Shown here in pieces: positions 1-7,879 of a stretch of 64,000 nt of DNA. The stretch comes from Actimicrobium sp. CCC2.4 (GTDB taxonomy: Bacteria; Pseudomonadota; Gammaproteobacteria; Burkholderiales; Burkholderiaceae_D). The notes beneath the pieces were generated by a model, which ran no database searches, was not told the DNA's origin, and saw only the letters and a program-made list of their open reading frames with translations. The stretch is from positions 3,906,001 to 3,970,000 of the forward strand of contig NZ_CP133777.1 of NCBI RefSeq assembly GCF_034347385.1. The letters are read 5' to 3'. The stretch's first letter is position 1. Every line of letters begins with the position of its first letter. A program made the position numbers and the translations under genes.

Positions 1-271
1 ATCCGGCTTTGCACCGTCGGCTCAGTATTTTCTGGGGACGACCTACTATGCACAACGTGATTACCGCAATGCGATCACCGCACAGCAGGTCGTGGTCAAG
101 AACTATCCGGAAAATCCGAAAGCAGCAGACGCCTTGCTCAACATCGCAAGTTGTTATGCCGAGCTGAAAGACCGTCCGGCGGCCAAGAAATCCCTTGAAA
201 CCCTGGTGGCGCAATATCCGTCATCACCGGCTGCCCAGACCGCAAAAGAACGCCTGGCTACAATGCGCTGA
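1..271 (+). CDS. cpoB: Cell division coordinator CpoB / YbgF, C-terminal part
   Basis: Open from the left edge and ending in TGA at 269-271, so only about the last 89 residues are visible. They form tetratricopeptide-like repeats: SAQYFLGTTYYAQRDY, then a NYPENPKAADALLNIA stretch, then a QYPSSPAAQTAKERL ending. This is the usual C-terminus of CpoB (YbgF), the periplasmic protein of the Tol-Pal system that links outer-membrane constriction to peptidoglycan synthesis. In many proteobacteria cpoB is the last gene of the tol-pal operon and is followed by a tRNA gene, as here. The N-terminal coiled coil and signal peptide lie outside the window. The family call is fairly safe, but other periplasmic TPR proteins look similar. 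Confidence 0.8.
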   Translation, partial: SGFAPSAQYFLGTTYYAQRDYRNAITAQQVVVKNYPENPKAADALLNIASCYAELKDRPAAKKSLETLVAQYPSSPAAQTAKERLATMR

Positions 272-344
272 CCGCGATGAACCTGCCGATCCGATGGGAT
301 CAGCAGGTCACCGCAAAATAGTTTAGTCAATTAGACCGCAAGGT

Positions 345-373
345 TTGACAGATCCATCTTGAGTTCCTATAAT
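345..373 (+). promoter_or_regulatory. Sigma-70 promoter of tRNA-Lys
   Basis: A perfect -35 (TTGACA, 345-350) and a perfect -10 (TATAAT, 368-373) are separated by exactly 17 bases. The tRNA begins 11 bases after the -10 element. Full consensus in both boxes is rare for protein genes but common for stable RNA genes. Confidence 0.9.
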
Positions 374-384
374 CTCGGTCTTTC

Positions 385-460
385 GGGTCGTTAGCTCAGC
401 TGGTAGAGCAGCGGACTTTTAATCCGTTGGTCGCAGGTTCGAATCCCGCACGGCCTACCA
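385..460 (+). tRNA. tRNA-Lys (anticodon TTT)
   Basis: A 76-base cloverleaf including an encoded CCA end. The D-arm (GCTCAGCTGGTAGAGC), the anticodon loop CTTTTAA with TTT, and the T-arm loop TTCGAAT are all visible. The acceptor stem pairs GGGTCGT with ACGGCCT, giving G-U wobbles at the first and fourth pairs. The gene stands alone behind its own promoter. No integrase or partial tRNA duplicate follows it, so there is no sign that it serves as an attachment site. Confidence 0.97.
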
Positions 461-495
461 CGAATAAGTTGGATGCAATTGAAGGTAATTGCTTG

Positions 496-525
496 AAACG
501 GCTCACAGCAATGTGAGCCGTTTTT
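496..525 (+). terminator. Rho-independent terminator after tRNA-Lys
   Basis: An 11-12 bp stem (AACGGCTCACA pairing with TGTGAGCCGTT) with a very short loop is followed by a T-run. It lies 35 bases after the tRNA. Confidence 0.88.
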
Positions 526-576
526 GTTTGTGTGCCCGATGCACAGCATATTAATGCGGCACCGGGGTAACTTGGC

Positions 577-834
577 CTACTCCGCAGTCGACTTCACTAC
601 CGTAATCCGGTTGATGAAAAATTCACCATCGATGCAGGTGCGGTGCGGCACGCCGGCCACCTCGAAACCCGGACCGCCATCTTCAACCCAGCCGCTGGCC
701 AGCAAATCAAACTGCTGCTCGTTCAAGCCGAGCATGGGTGCCGTGATGACAAACCGGGCCCCCTCCTTTTGTCGCAACACGACATCATCGATCTTCGCCA
801 TACCATCCCTGTCCAATAAAAAAACCTGCGCCAT
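577..834 (-). CDS. Small conserved-looking hypothetical protein (85 aa)
   Basis: I do not recognise this family. The start at 834 was chosen because ATG is preceded by a GGGG-containing ribosome-binding site about 10 bases upstream; the longer reading from 903 would need TTG and has no such site. The product (MAQVFLLDRDG...) is soluble, acidic, with no signal peptide or membrane segment. It contains a GWVEDGGPGFEVAGVPHRTC stretch that suggests a small beta-rich fold. It is transcribed divergently from the ABM-domain gene starting at 921, with 86 bases between them, so the two may share a control region. Codon use resembles its neighbours. Real gene likely, function unknown. Confidence 0.6.
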   Translation of the reverse strand: MAQVFLLDRDGMAKIDDVVLRQKEGARFVITAPMLGLNEQQFDLLASGWVEDGGPGFEVAGVPHRTCIDGEFFINRITVVKSTAE

Positions 835-920
835 GATACTGCCCCAACGTCGATCGTCGCTGTCGTCGCCATGCAATTCGGTGGGATAATCAGCGCTTTC
901 CAAGCTACCGTCAGGCCATC

Positions 921-1223
921 ATGATTCTCGAACTCGCAGATATCCGCATCCTTCCCGGCAAACAAGCTGACTTCGATATCGCCATCAAGCGCGGCGTCGC
1001 ACTGGCCATCAGCAACGCCACCGGCTTTCGCGGCTATAAGATCAACAAAAGCGTCGAATCGCCCGAGCGTTACGTGCTGATGATTTACTGGGAAACCCTC
1101 GAAAACCATACCGTCGATTTCCGCGAATCGGCCGCCTTTCAGGAATGGCGCGCACTGGTCGGCCCGTTCTTCGCTAGCGCACCGGTAGTCGAACATTTCA
1201 CGCTGTTAGCCAAATCGGATTAA
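921..1223 (+). CDS. ABM-domain (antibiotic biosynthesis monooxygenase-like) protein
   Basis: A 100-residue single-domain protein of the dimeric alpha-beta barrel superfamily. Typical features are the N-terminal strand MILELADIRI, the LPGKQADFDIAI helix start, the YKINKSVESPERYVLMIYWETLE beta segment, and the C-terminal FRESAAFQEWRALVGPFFA helix followed by a final strand VEHFTLL. Members act as heme-degrading or quinone monooxygenases or as small-molecule binding proteins, and the sequence alone does not tell which. Length and domain are normal for the family. It sits 23 bases before sbcB on the same strand and may be cotranscribed with it. Confidence 0.75.
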   Translation: MILELADIRILPGKQADFDIAIKRGVALAISNATGFRGYKINKSVESPERYVLMIYWETLENHTVDFRESAAFQEWRALVGPFFASAPVVEHFTLLAKSD

Positions 1224-1246
1224 ATCAACACGGACTGCGGATCACG

Positions 1247-2680
1247 ATGTCATCACACACTTTTCTCTGGCACGACTACGAAACCTTCGGCGTCAACACC
1301 CGCAGCGACAGGCCGGCGCAATTCGCGGCCATCCGCACCGATGCCGAACTCAATGAAATCGGCGACGAGATCATGCTGTACTGCCAGCCGGCCAATGACT
1401 ATTTACCCGATCCGCAATCCTGCCTGATCACCGGCATCACGCCGCAGGTATGCCTGCAGCGCGGCTTGCCCGAATACCAGTTTGCCGCCGCCATCGAAGC
1501 GGCGTTTTCCGCCAGCGGCACCGTCGGGGTCGGCTACAACACGATCCGCTTCGATGACGAAATCACGCGCTTCCTGTTCTGGCGCAACCTGATCGATCCG
1601 TACGCCCGCGAATGGCAAAACCAGTGCGGTCGCTGGGATCTGATGGATGTCGTGCGGATGACGTATGCACTGCGTCCCGACGGTATCGACTGGCCGATGA
1701 ACGATGAAGGCAAACCGAGCTTCCGCCTCGAACTGCTGACCAAGGCCAATGGTATTGCACATGCGGCCGCGCATGATGCGCTGTCTGATGTGCGCGCCAC
1801 GATTGCACTGGCGCGACTGATCCGCACGCAGCAGCCCAAGCTGTTCGACTTCTGCTTCGCGTTACACAAGAAAGACCGCGTCAGCGCCGAGATCGGCCTG
1901 CCGGCACGCAAACCTTTTTTGCATGTATCGGGCATGTTCCCGGCCGAGCGCGGCTGCCTCGGTGTCATGTGGCCACTGGCCACGCACCCGACCAACAAGA
2001 ACGAAGTCATCGGCTGGGACCTGTCCCGCGACCCGTCCGAACTGGCCACGCTGGATGTCGAGTCGATCCGCCTGCGTATGTTCACGCGCAGTGCCGACCT
2101 ACCCGAAGGCGTGACCCGTTTGCCGATCAAGACCATCCACCTGAACAAGTCGCCCATGGTGGTCGGCAACCTGAAAACCCTGTCGCCGGCGATGGCAGAA
2201 AAATGGCAGATCGATCTGGAGCAGGCCCACCGGCATGCCACCCTCGCCGCCACGCTCGGTGACATGGACGCGCTCTGGAAGCAGGTGTTCCAGCGTCCGG
2301 CGCAAGCCACGCCGGATGTCGACGAAGACCTGTACAACGGCTTCGTCGGCAATGGCGACCGGCGCAAGCTGACCGAGTTGAGGGCGCTGTCGCCGGCAGT
2401 ACTGGCAAAAACTCACCCGGGCTTTGACGACGTGCGACTCGAAGAACTTCTTTTCCGCTACCGCGCGCGCAACTTCCCCGACACGCTCGATGCCGCCGAG
2501 GCCGAACGCTGGGAACAGCACCGCAGCGATCGCCTGTTCGAAGGCAGCGACGGTGCCCGCACCGTCGACATCCTGTTCGGTGAAATCGACCAGCTGTCCG
2601 AACAGGCCGACACCCGCGGCGAAGAAATCCTCGGTGCGCTGTACGACTACGTGGAAATGATCGCGCCGGCACCGCAGTGA
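1247..2680 (+). CDS. sbcB: Exodeoxyribonuclease I (SbcB)
   Basis: Processive 3'-to-5' exonuclease on single-stranded DNA, acting in recombination and mismatch repair. At 477 residues it matches the family length. The DEDD-type exonuclease domain fills roughly the first 190 residues: motif Exo I is HDYETFG (residues 9-15), Exo II lies in VGYNTIRFDDEITRF, and Exo III contains AHDALSDVRATIALARL. The SH3-like and helical domains follow, with the conserved WPLATHP, DLSRDP and RYRARNFP segments. The ATG start is preceded by a weak GGA site. Downstream lies the S9 peptidase gene after 64 bases. Nothing is missing or truncated. Confidence 0.96.
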   Translation: MSSHTFLWHDYETFGVNTRSDRPAQFAAIRTDAELNEIGDEIMLYCQPANDYLPDPQSCLITGITPQVCLQRGLPEYQFAAAIEAAFSASGTVGVGYNTIRFDDEITRFLFWRNLIDPYAREWQNQCGRWDLMDVVRMTYALRPDGIDWPMNDEGKPSFRLELLTKANGIAHAAAHDALSDVRATIALARLIRTQQPKLFDFCFALHKKDRVSAEIGLPARKPFLHVSGMFPAERGCLGVMWPLATHPTNKNEVIGWDLSRDPSELATLDVESIRLRMFTRSADLPEGVTRLPIKTIHLNKSPMVVGNLKTLSPAMAEKWQIDLEQAHRHATLAATLGDMDALWKQVFQRPAQATPDVDEDLYNGFVGNGDRRKLTELRALSPAVLAKTHPGFDDVRLEELLFRYRARNFPDTLDAAEAERWEQHRSDRLFEGSDGARTVDILFGEIDQLSEQADTRGEEILGALYDYVEMIAPAPQ

Positions 2681-2744
2681 TGCCGGTGCACGTATCGATG
2701 CGCCGCAGTCCAACAAAAAACCGACCCAGTCACAGGAAACCCCG

Positions 2745-4718
2745 ATGAGCACAGCACCGCACAACAGCCAGCACACCATCACACCGTACGGTGCCTGGCT
2801 TTCGCCGATCACCTCGGCCGCCATCGTCGCTGAATCGGTCGGGCTGGACCAGCCGGCCATCGCCGGCAATGCAATTTACTGGATCGAAGGACGCGCGCGC
2901 GAGCAGGGCCGCAGCGTCATCGTCCGGCATGCCGCCGATGGCAGCACGGCCGATCTGACTGCGGCCGGGTTCAATGTCCGCAGTCGCGTCCATGAGTACG
3001 GCGGCGGTGCCGTGTGCATCGATGGTGACGTGCTGTACTTTTCGAATCACGCCGACCAGCGCTTGTACCGGCAGCAAGGTAACGATGCCCCGCAAGCGCT
3101 GACTACCAGCGGCGCAATGCGCTTCGCCGATGCGGTCCTCGATCGCTCCCGCCATCGCCTGATCGCGATCCGCGAAGACCACGGCGATACCACCCGCGAA
3201 GCCATCAATACCCTCGTCGCGATCAGCCTCGCCAATGGCAGCGAAACCGTGCTGCTGGAAGGTCATGATTTTTACGCATCGCCACGCCTCAGTCCCGATG
3301 GCAGCCAGCTGGCATGGCTGAGCTGGGATCATCCGAACATGCCGTGGGATGGCACTGATTTATGGTGCGCCAGCGTGGCCGTCGACGGCAGCCTCGGCAC
3401 GCCGCGCAAGATCGCCGGCGGCATCGATGACCCGATCTTCCAGCCGGCCTGGTCACCGTCGGGCGAACTGCATTTCGTCTCCGAGCAAAGCCGCTGGTGG
3501 AACCTGTATCGCCTGCACGATGACACGGTGCAGGCACTGTGTCCGATGGCCGCCGAATTCGGCCGGCCCTTGTGGAATGTCGGTATCTCGACCTATGGCT
3601 TTGATGGCAGCGGCCGGATTGTCTGCAGCTATGTCCAGGACGGTGACTGGCAACTGGCCGTGCTGGATCCGGATAGCGGCATATTGACCAACATCGCCAC
3701 GCCGTTTCGCAAGATCAGCGACTTGCAGGTTGGTCCCGATTTTGTGGTCTTCATCGGCGGCGCACCGGACCGGTCGGATGCCATCGTGCGGCTTGATCTG
3801 CAGACCGGCGAGCACCGGATTCTCAAGCGCGCAATTTCTCTCGATGTCGATGCCGGCTATCTGTCGGTGCCGCGCGCCATCACGTTCCCGACCACCGGCG
3901 GGCGCCACGCCCACGCGTTTTACTACGCGCCGGCCAACCGCGATTACGCCGCACCGGCCGGCCGCAAGCCGCCGCTGCTGGTGTTCAACCACGGTGGTCC
4001 CACCTCGGCAGCGGGTGCCACGCTAAACCTCGCGATCCAGTTCTGGACCAGCCGCGGCTTCGCGGTAGTCGATGTCAATTACGGCGGCAGCACCGGTTAT
4101 GGCCGCGCCTACCGTCACCGGCTCAATGGCAACTGGGGCGTGGTCGATGTCGACGATGCCCTCAATGCCGCGCGCTTCCTGGTCGCCGACGGCGCGGCCG
4201 ACGAACAGCAACTCGCCATTCGCGGTGGCAGTGCCGGCGGCTATACCGCGCTGGCAGCGCTGACCTTCCATGAGCTCTTCAAGGCCGGTGCCAGCTATTA
4301 CGGCGTCAGCGATCTCGAAACGCTGGCGCGCGATTGTCACAAGTTCGAATCGCGCTACCTCGACAGCCTGGTCGGTCCGTATCCGGCACGTCAGGATATT
4401 TATGTGGCGCGCTCCCCTATCCATTTCACGGACCGGCTGACCAGTCCGCTGATTCTGTTTCAGGGCATGGAAGACCGTGTAGTCCCGCCGGCACAAGCAC
4501 AACTGATGTTCGATGCCGTGCGCGAGAAGGGCTTGCCGGTCGCCTATATCCGCTTCGAAGGCGAAGCCCACGGATTCCGGCGCGCCGAGAATATCCGCCG
4601 TGCGCTCGAAGCCGAACTGTATTTTTATGGCCGCCTGTTCGGCTTTGTGCCGGCCGATGAGTTGGTGCCGGTAGCCATCGAGAATTTACCTGATTCACCT
4701 TCCACAAAAAAAGGCTGA
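2745..4718 (+). CDS. S9 family peptidase (prolyl oligopeptidase / acylaminoacyl peptidase type)
   Basis: Cytoplasmic serine peptidase of 657 residues; no signal peptide is present. The first 380 residues form a WD40/beta-propeller-like region (repeats such as SPDGSQLAWLSWDHPNMPWDG and PAWSPSGELHFVSE). The C-terminal alpha/beta hydrolase domain begins near PPLLVFNHGGPTS. The nucleophile is Ser496 in GGSAGG; the acid is probably Asp in GMEDRVVPP and the base His in GEAHGFRR. The start has an AGGAAA ribosome-binding site. Substrates are likely short peptides or N-acylated peptides. It is followed after one base by the MAPEG gene, so the two are probably translated together. Confidence 0.9.
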   Translation: MSTAPHNSQHTITPYGAWLSPITSAAIVAESVGLDQPAIAGNAIYWIEGRAREQGRSVIVRHAADGSTADLTAAGFNVRSRVHEYGGGAVCIDGDVLYFSNHADQRLYRQQGNDAPQALTTSGAMRFADAVLDRSRHRLIAIREDHGDTTREAINTLVAISLANGSETVLLEGHDFYASPRLSPDGSQLAWLSWDHPNMPWDGTDLWCASVAVDGSLGTPRKIAGGIDDPIFQPAWSPSGELHFVSEQSRWWNLYRLHDDTVQALCPMAAEFGRPLWNVGISTYGFDGSGRIVCSYVQDGDWQLAVLDPDSGILTNIATPFRKISDLQVGPDFVVFIGGAPDRSDAIVRLDLQTGEHRILKRAISLDVDAGYLSVPRAITFPTTGGRHAHAFYYAPANRDYAAPAGRKPPLLVFNHGGPTSAAGATLNLAIQFWTSRGFAVVDVNYGGSTGYGRAYRHRLNGNWGVVDVDDALNAARFLVADGAADEQQLAIRGGSAGGYTALAALTFHELFKAGASYYGVSDLETLARDCHKFESRYLDSLVGPYPARQDIYVARSPIHFTDRLTSPLILFQGMEDRVVPPAQAQLMFDAVREKGLPVAYIRFEGEAHGFRRAENIRRALEAELYFYGRLFGFVPADELVPVAIENLPDSPSTKKG

Positions 4719-4719
4719 C

Positions 4720-5094
4720 ATGACTATCGCTTACTGGTGTGTACTGATTGCCGGCCTGATGCCGGTGCTGACCACGGCCATCGCCAAGGCCGGACTGCGC
4801 GGCTACGACAATGCCGAGCCGCGCGCCTTCATGGAAAAGCAGACCGGCTTTCATCGCCGCGCCGATTACGCCCATCGCAATCACTTCGAAGCGTTCCCGT
4901 TTTTCGCCGTCGCGGTGCTGATCGCCGAGCAGCTCGATGCCAATCCACTGCAGGTCGACGGCTTAGCGATGGCCTTCATTGCCGCGCGCATCCTGTACAC
5001 GGTGCTCTACCTTGCTAACAAGCCGACCCTGCGCTCGCTGGCCTGGGTGGTCGGCTATGGCTGCGTGATCGCGCTGTTCGTGATCGCTGCCTGA
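4720..5094 (+). CDS. MAPEG family membrane protein
   Basis: A 124-residue integral membrane protein with four predicted helices: near residues 4-20, a middle helix with FFAVAVLIAEQL, one with LAMAFIAARILYTVLYLA, and a C-terminal one ending VIALFVIAA. The motif RADYAHRNHFEAFPFFA is typical of the MAPEG family (glutathione-linked membrane enzymes in eukaryotes; bacterial members mostly uncharacterised). The start codon follows the stop of the upstream peptidase gene by one base. Length is normal. The specific reaction is unknown. Confidence 0.88.
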   Translation: MTIAYWCVLIAGLMPVLTTAIAKAGLRGYDNAEPRAFMEKQTGFHRRADYAHRNHFEAFPFFAVAVLIAEQLDANPLQVDGLAMAFIAARILYTVLYLANKPTLRSLAWVVGYGCVIALFVIAA

Positions 5095-5117
5095 CTCTCA
5101 CGTTTGATGGAAACACG

Positions 5118-5345
5118 ATGCAAAAAATTGATTTTGAACTGAACGATGAATTCGTCGAACTGAACCAGCTGCTGAAACTGGTAGGTATTTGCGACAGCGG
5201 CGGTGCCGGCAAGATGGTCGTCGCCGGCGGCAATGTCTCGGTCGATGGCCAGCAGGAATTGCGCAAGACCTGCAAGATCCGCGCAGGCCAGGTGGTCAGT
5301 CTCAGCGGCGTACGCATCCACGTGAAGCCCGGCCAATCGGAATGA
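5118..5345 (+). CDS. S4-domain RNA-binding protein (YbcJ-like)
   Basis: A 75-residue protein consisting of a single S4 RNA-binding domain (LNQLLKLVGICDSGG, then VVAGGNVSVDG, then CKIRAGQVV). It is the size of E. coli YbcJ, a small S4 protein of uncertain role in RNA metabolism. The last bases of the gene overlap the ATG of the AlkB gene as ATGA at 5342-5345, so translation of the two is probably coupled. Confidence 0.88.
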   Translation: MQKIDFELNDEFVELNQLLKLVGICDSGGAGKMVVAGGNVSVDGQQELRKTCKIRAGQVVSLSGVRIHVKPGQSE

Positions 5346-5965
5346 ACGATCTGTTTGCACAGGCCGGTCGCGGCCTTGAGCAACTGCCCTTACCGGATGC
5401 GGATGTGCGCTTCCAGCGCGATCTGTATCCGGCCGCGCACTGCAACTTGCTGCTGCGCGAACTGATCGATAGCACCGACTGGCGCCACGAACAGATCACG
5501 CTGTTTGGCCGGCAGCACTGGCAGCCGCGACTGGTCGCCGCGCACGGGGATGCCGGACTGGCCTACACGTATTCCGGACTGACCTTGCCGATGCAGCCAT
5601 GGACACCGCTCCTGGCGCAGCTCCGGCAAGACATCGAACACCTCGCCGGCGTGCGCTTCAATAGCGTGCTGCTGAACTGGTATCGCGATGCGCAGGACAG
5701 CATGGGCTGGCATAGCGATGATGAAGCCAGTCTCGGTCCGGCACCGGTGATTGCATCATTGAGCCTAGGTGCAACGCGGGTCTTCAAGCTCAAGCACAAG
5801 ACCCGGCCGGAACTGAAGACCACGCTGCTGGCACTGACCGATGGCAGCCTGCTGCTGATGGCGGGGGCAACACAGCGCTGCTGGAAACACGCTGTCGACA
5901 AATCACGCGCGGCGTGCAGCGCACGCGTGAACCTGACGTTCCGGCGGATCATGCCGGCGTCGTGA
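5342..5965 (+). CDS. AlkB-like 2-oxoglutarate/Fe(II)-dependent dioxygenase
   Basis: Predicted oxidative demethylase for alkylated nucleic acid bases. The 207-residue product has the ABH2/ABH3-like layout: NWYRDAQDSMGWHSDDE carries the HxD iron ligands, KHAV carries the distal histidine, and ARVNLTFR holds the arginines that bind 2-oxoglutarate. YTYSGL and SLGATRVFKLKHK are also conserved. The ATG at 5342 was chosen because it overlaps the upstream S4 gene stop and begins the family homology; a longer upstream reading lies wholly inside the S4 gene. Coupling of an RNA-binding protein with an AlkB homologue would be compatible with an RNA substrate, but that is only an inference. Confidence 0.9.
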   Translation: MNDLFAQAGRGLEQLPLPDADVRFQRDLYPAAHCNLLLRELIDSTDWRHEQITLFGRQHWQPRLVAAHGDAGLAYTYSGLTLPMQPWTPLLAQLRQDIEHLAGVRFNSVLLNWYRDAQDSMGWHSDDEASLGPAPVIASLSLGATRVFKLKHKTRPELKTTLLALTDGSLLLMAGATQRCWKHAVDKSRAACSARVNLTFRRIMPAS

Positions 5966-6002
5966 CCCGTACCATCACACAATCACCCGGAAGGATATCG
6001 TC

Positions 6003-6875
6003 ATGAAATGGGATGGCAATCGCGAGAGCGACAATGTGGAAGACCGCCGTGGCGACAGCGGCGGTGGCGGCTTCGGCGGACGCTCGGTCGGCATCGGCAC
6101 CATTGCCATTGCACTGGTGGCGTCCTATTTTTTTGGCATCAATCCGGCCACCGTGATCAACCTGCTCAGTGGTGGCGGCGGTGGCGGCAGTGCGCCCAGC
6201 CAGCAGGCACCTGCCAAAGCACCACCTGCCAACGACGAAGCCGCGCGTTTCGTGAAGGTCGTGCTGGCCGATACCGAAGACGTCTGGACGGCGCAGTTCC
6301 GCGCGCAGGGCGGCAACTATGTCAAACCCAAACTGGTCCTCTTCAGTGGCAGGACATCGACCAGTTGCGGCCAGGGGGAAAGTGCTACCGGTCCGTTCTA
6401 TTGTCCTGCTGACCAGAAGGTCTACATCGACCTGAGCTTTTACAAGCTGATGCGCGAGCGCTTCAAGGTCGAAGGCGAATTCGCCCAAGCCTATGTCATT
6501 GCCCATGAGGTCGGCCATCACGTCCAGAACCTGATGGGGATTTCAGGCAAGGTCGATGCGGCCCGCCGCAAGGCGACCCAGACCCGCGCCAATGCGCTAT
6601 CGGTCCGCATGGAATTGCAGGCCGACTGCTTCGCCGGCGTCTGGGCCTTCCATGCCAACGAGGCACGCGGCATTCTCGAACGCGGCGATGTCGAGACCGC
6701 GCTCAATGCCGCCACCGCCATCGGCGACGATGCGCTGCAACGCCAGGCGCAGGGACAAGTCGTCCCCGATTCGTTCACGCACGGCACCTCGGCACAGCGG
6801 GTACGTTGGTTCAAGCGCGGCATCGCTACCGGTATCGTGAACGATTGCGATACCTTCAAGGCGCGCCAGCTGTAA
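6003..6875 (+). CDS. Neutral zinc metallopeptidase, YpfJ family
   Basis: A 290-residue inner-membrane-anchored metallopeptidase. A hydrophilic N-terminus (MKWDGNRESDNVEDRRG) is followed by one membrane helix near residues 29-45, a glycine/serine/proline linker, and the zinc_peptidase domain. The zinc motif is HEVGH at residues 168-172, with the third ligand expected in MELQADCFAGVWA. The characteristic WDGNRES start and SCGQGESATGPFYCPADQKVY segment match the family. The start has an AGGA site eight bases upstream. Family members are common in proteobacteria but poorly studied. It stands alone after the AlkB gene. Confidence 0.92.
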   Translation: MKWDGNRESDNVEDRRGDSGGGGFGGRSVGIGTIAIALVASYFFGINPATVINLLSGGGGGGSAPSQQAPAKAPPANDEAARFVKVVLADTEDVWTAQFRAQGGNYVKPKLVLFSGRTSTSCGQGESATGPFYCPADQKVYIDLSFYKLMRERFKVEGEFAQAYVIAHEVGHHVQNLMGISGKVDAARRKATQTRANALSVRMELQADCFAGVWAFHANEARGILERGDVETALNAATAIGDDALQRQAQGQVVPDSFTHGTSAQRVRWFKRGIATGIVNDCDTFKARQL

Positions 6876-7238
6876 TTGCTCTATTTGCATTCACCGGCGG
6901 AACAGGCCCCGATTGACACCGATCAATCCCCTGTTCTGGCTGCAGAAAAATTGCACAACCGACCGAACCAACCCGGCAACATCGCCACCTAAAGCTGCAA
7001 CTAGCACTTACGGCTTGAATCCAACCATTCCACATGCGCTGATTGCGGTTTATCAAAATAAGTTCTGCCTAATTTACTTATAAATAAGCAATCGTTCGAA
7101 CCAATAGTTGGCGGTGACCGGAAAAGGAGTCGTGCTCCGAACCCTGCCGGTGTCGTCACTGAAAATGCAATCACACGTCGCACGTCACCTTCTTTCAGGC
7201 GGCAGCGATCATCCTTTATATTTTTCGATGGGAATGTC
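6876..7238. other. Intergenic region, partly A+T-rich, probable promoter
   Basis: No convincing gene. The middle (about 7010-7095) is clearly richer in A+T than its surroundings and includes TTACTTATAAATAAG, which probably holds the promoter for the gene at 7239. A short reading frame at 7108-7320 overlaps that gene start in another frame and looks random. I see no terminator hairpin with a T-run. Confidence 0.5.
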
Positions 7239-7802
7239 ATGTCAATTAAGGTCGGTGAAGAGATGGATTCTTCCACCAGCAAGGCACGTGTCGTGGTGTC
7301 GGCACGCGAAGGAATCATAGAAATCGAAGGCAGCGAATCATTCGTCGCTGACCAGTTGAACCGGCTGAAAACCGTGATTTGCCAAGTCGTCGCCACGGGT
7401 GCCAAATGGCGTAACGGCATCGACACCATCGGTACGACCAGCCCGGCTAGCGCGACGCTGGCACCGCAAGCGCTGGAAAAATTCGCCAACCTGTACACGC
7501 AGGCCGATGGCAAATTGCAGCTACTAAAAAATCTTCCAGGTAACAACATGGCCAACAAGACCGTCAATGCAGCGCTGCTGGTGGCCCATGCTCATGCGCT
7601 GATGGGTGCCGACCACACGACGCTCGATACCATACGCGCAGTCTGCAAGGAACAAGCTTGCCATGACTCGAACAATTTTTCGGCAACACTAAAACGTGAA
7701 AAAACCTTGTTCGTCCATAGCGGCAGCCTGCACATCACGCTCAGCCCGGCAGGCCGGGAGCGCGCCGCCTCGCTGGCCAATCAGCTCAATGGTGGTAACT
7801 AA
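7239..7802 (+). CDS. Unrecognised two-part protein (187 aa), possible winged-helix C-terminus
   Basis: Not recognised as a named family. The N-terminal 45 residues include the segment EGIIEIEGSESFVADQLNRLK, a short beta-hairpin plus helix of a kind seen at the N-terminus of various uncharacterised prokaryotic proteins. A middle linker rich in Ala/Ser/Thr follows. The C-terminal half (NKTVNAALLVAHAHALMGADHTTLDTIRAVCKEQ, then FVHSGSLHITLSPAGRERAASL) has the rhythm of a winged-helix domain, ending in a wing-like hairpin and a helix. No signal peptide or membrane segment. The ATG at 7239 has a GGGA site nearby. The next gene, also unrecognised, starts 77 bases downstream on the same strand. A nucleic-acid or sensing role is a guess. 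Confidence 0.6.
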   Translation: MSIKVGEEMDSSTSKARVVVSAREGIIEIEGSESFVADQLNRLKTVICQVVATGAKWRNGIDTIGTTSPASATLAPQALEKFANLYTQADGKLQLLKNLPGNNMANKTVNAALLVAHAHALMGADHTTLDTIRAVCKEQACHDSNNFSATLKREKTLFVHSGSLHITLSPAGRERAASLANQLNGGN

Positions 7803-7879
7803 ACAGACCGGATGACACATTGTGGTTTCAGGAATGTCTCCTAGACTGACTCATCGAAACCCTCTTTTTGGAGTCGTTG

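Noticed and set aside
385-525. Genomic island attachment site at tRNA-Lys
   Set aside because: No integrase gene or repeated tRNA 3' end downstream; the next genes are normal chromosomal ones.
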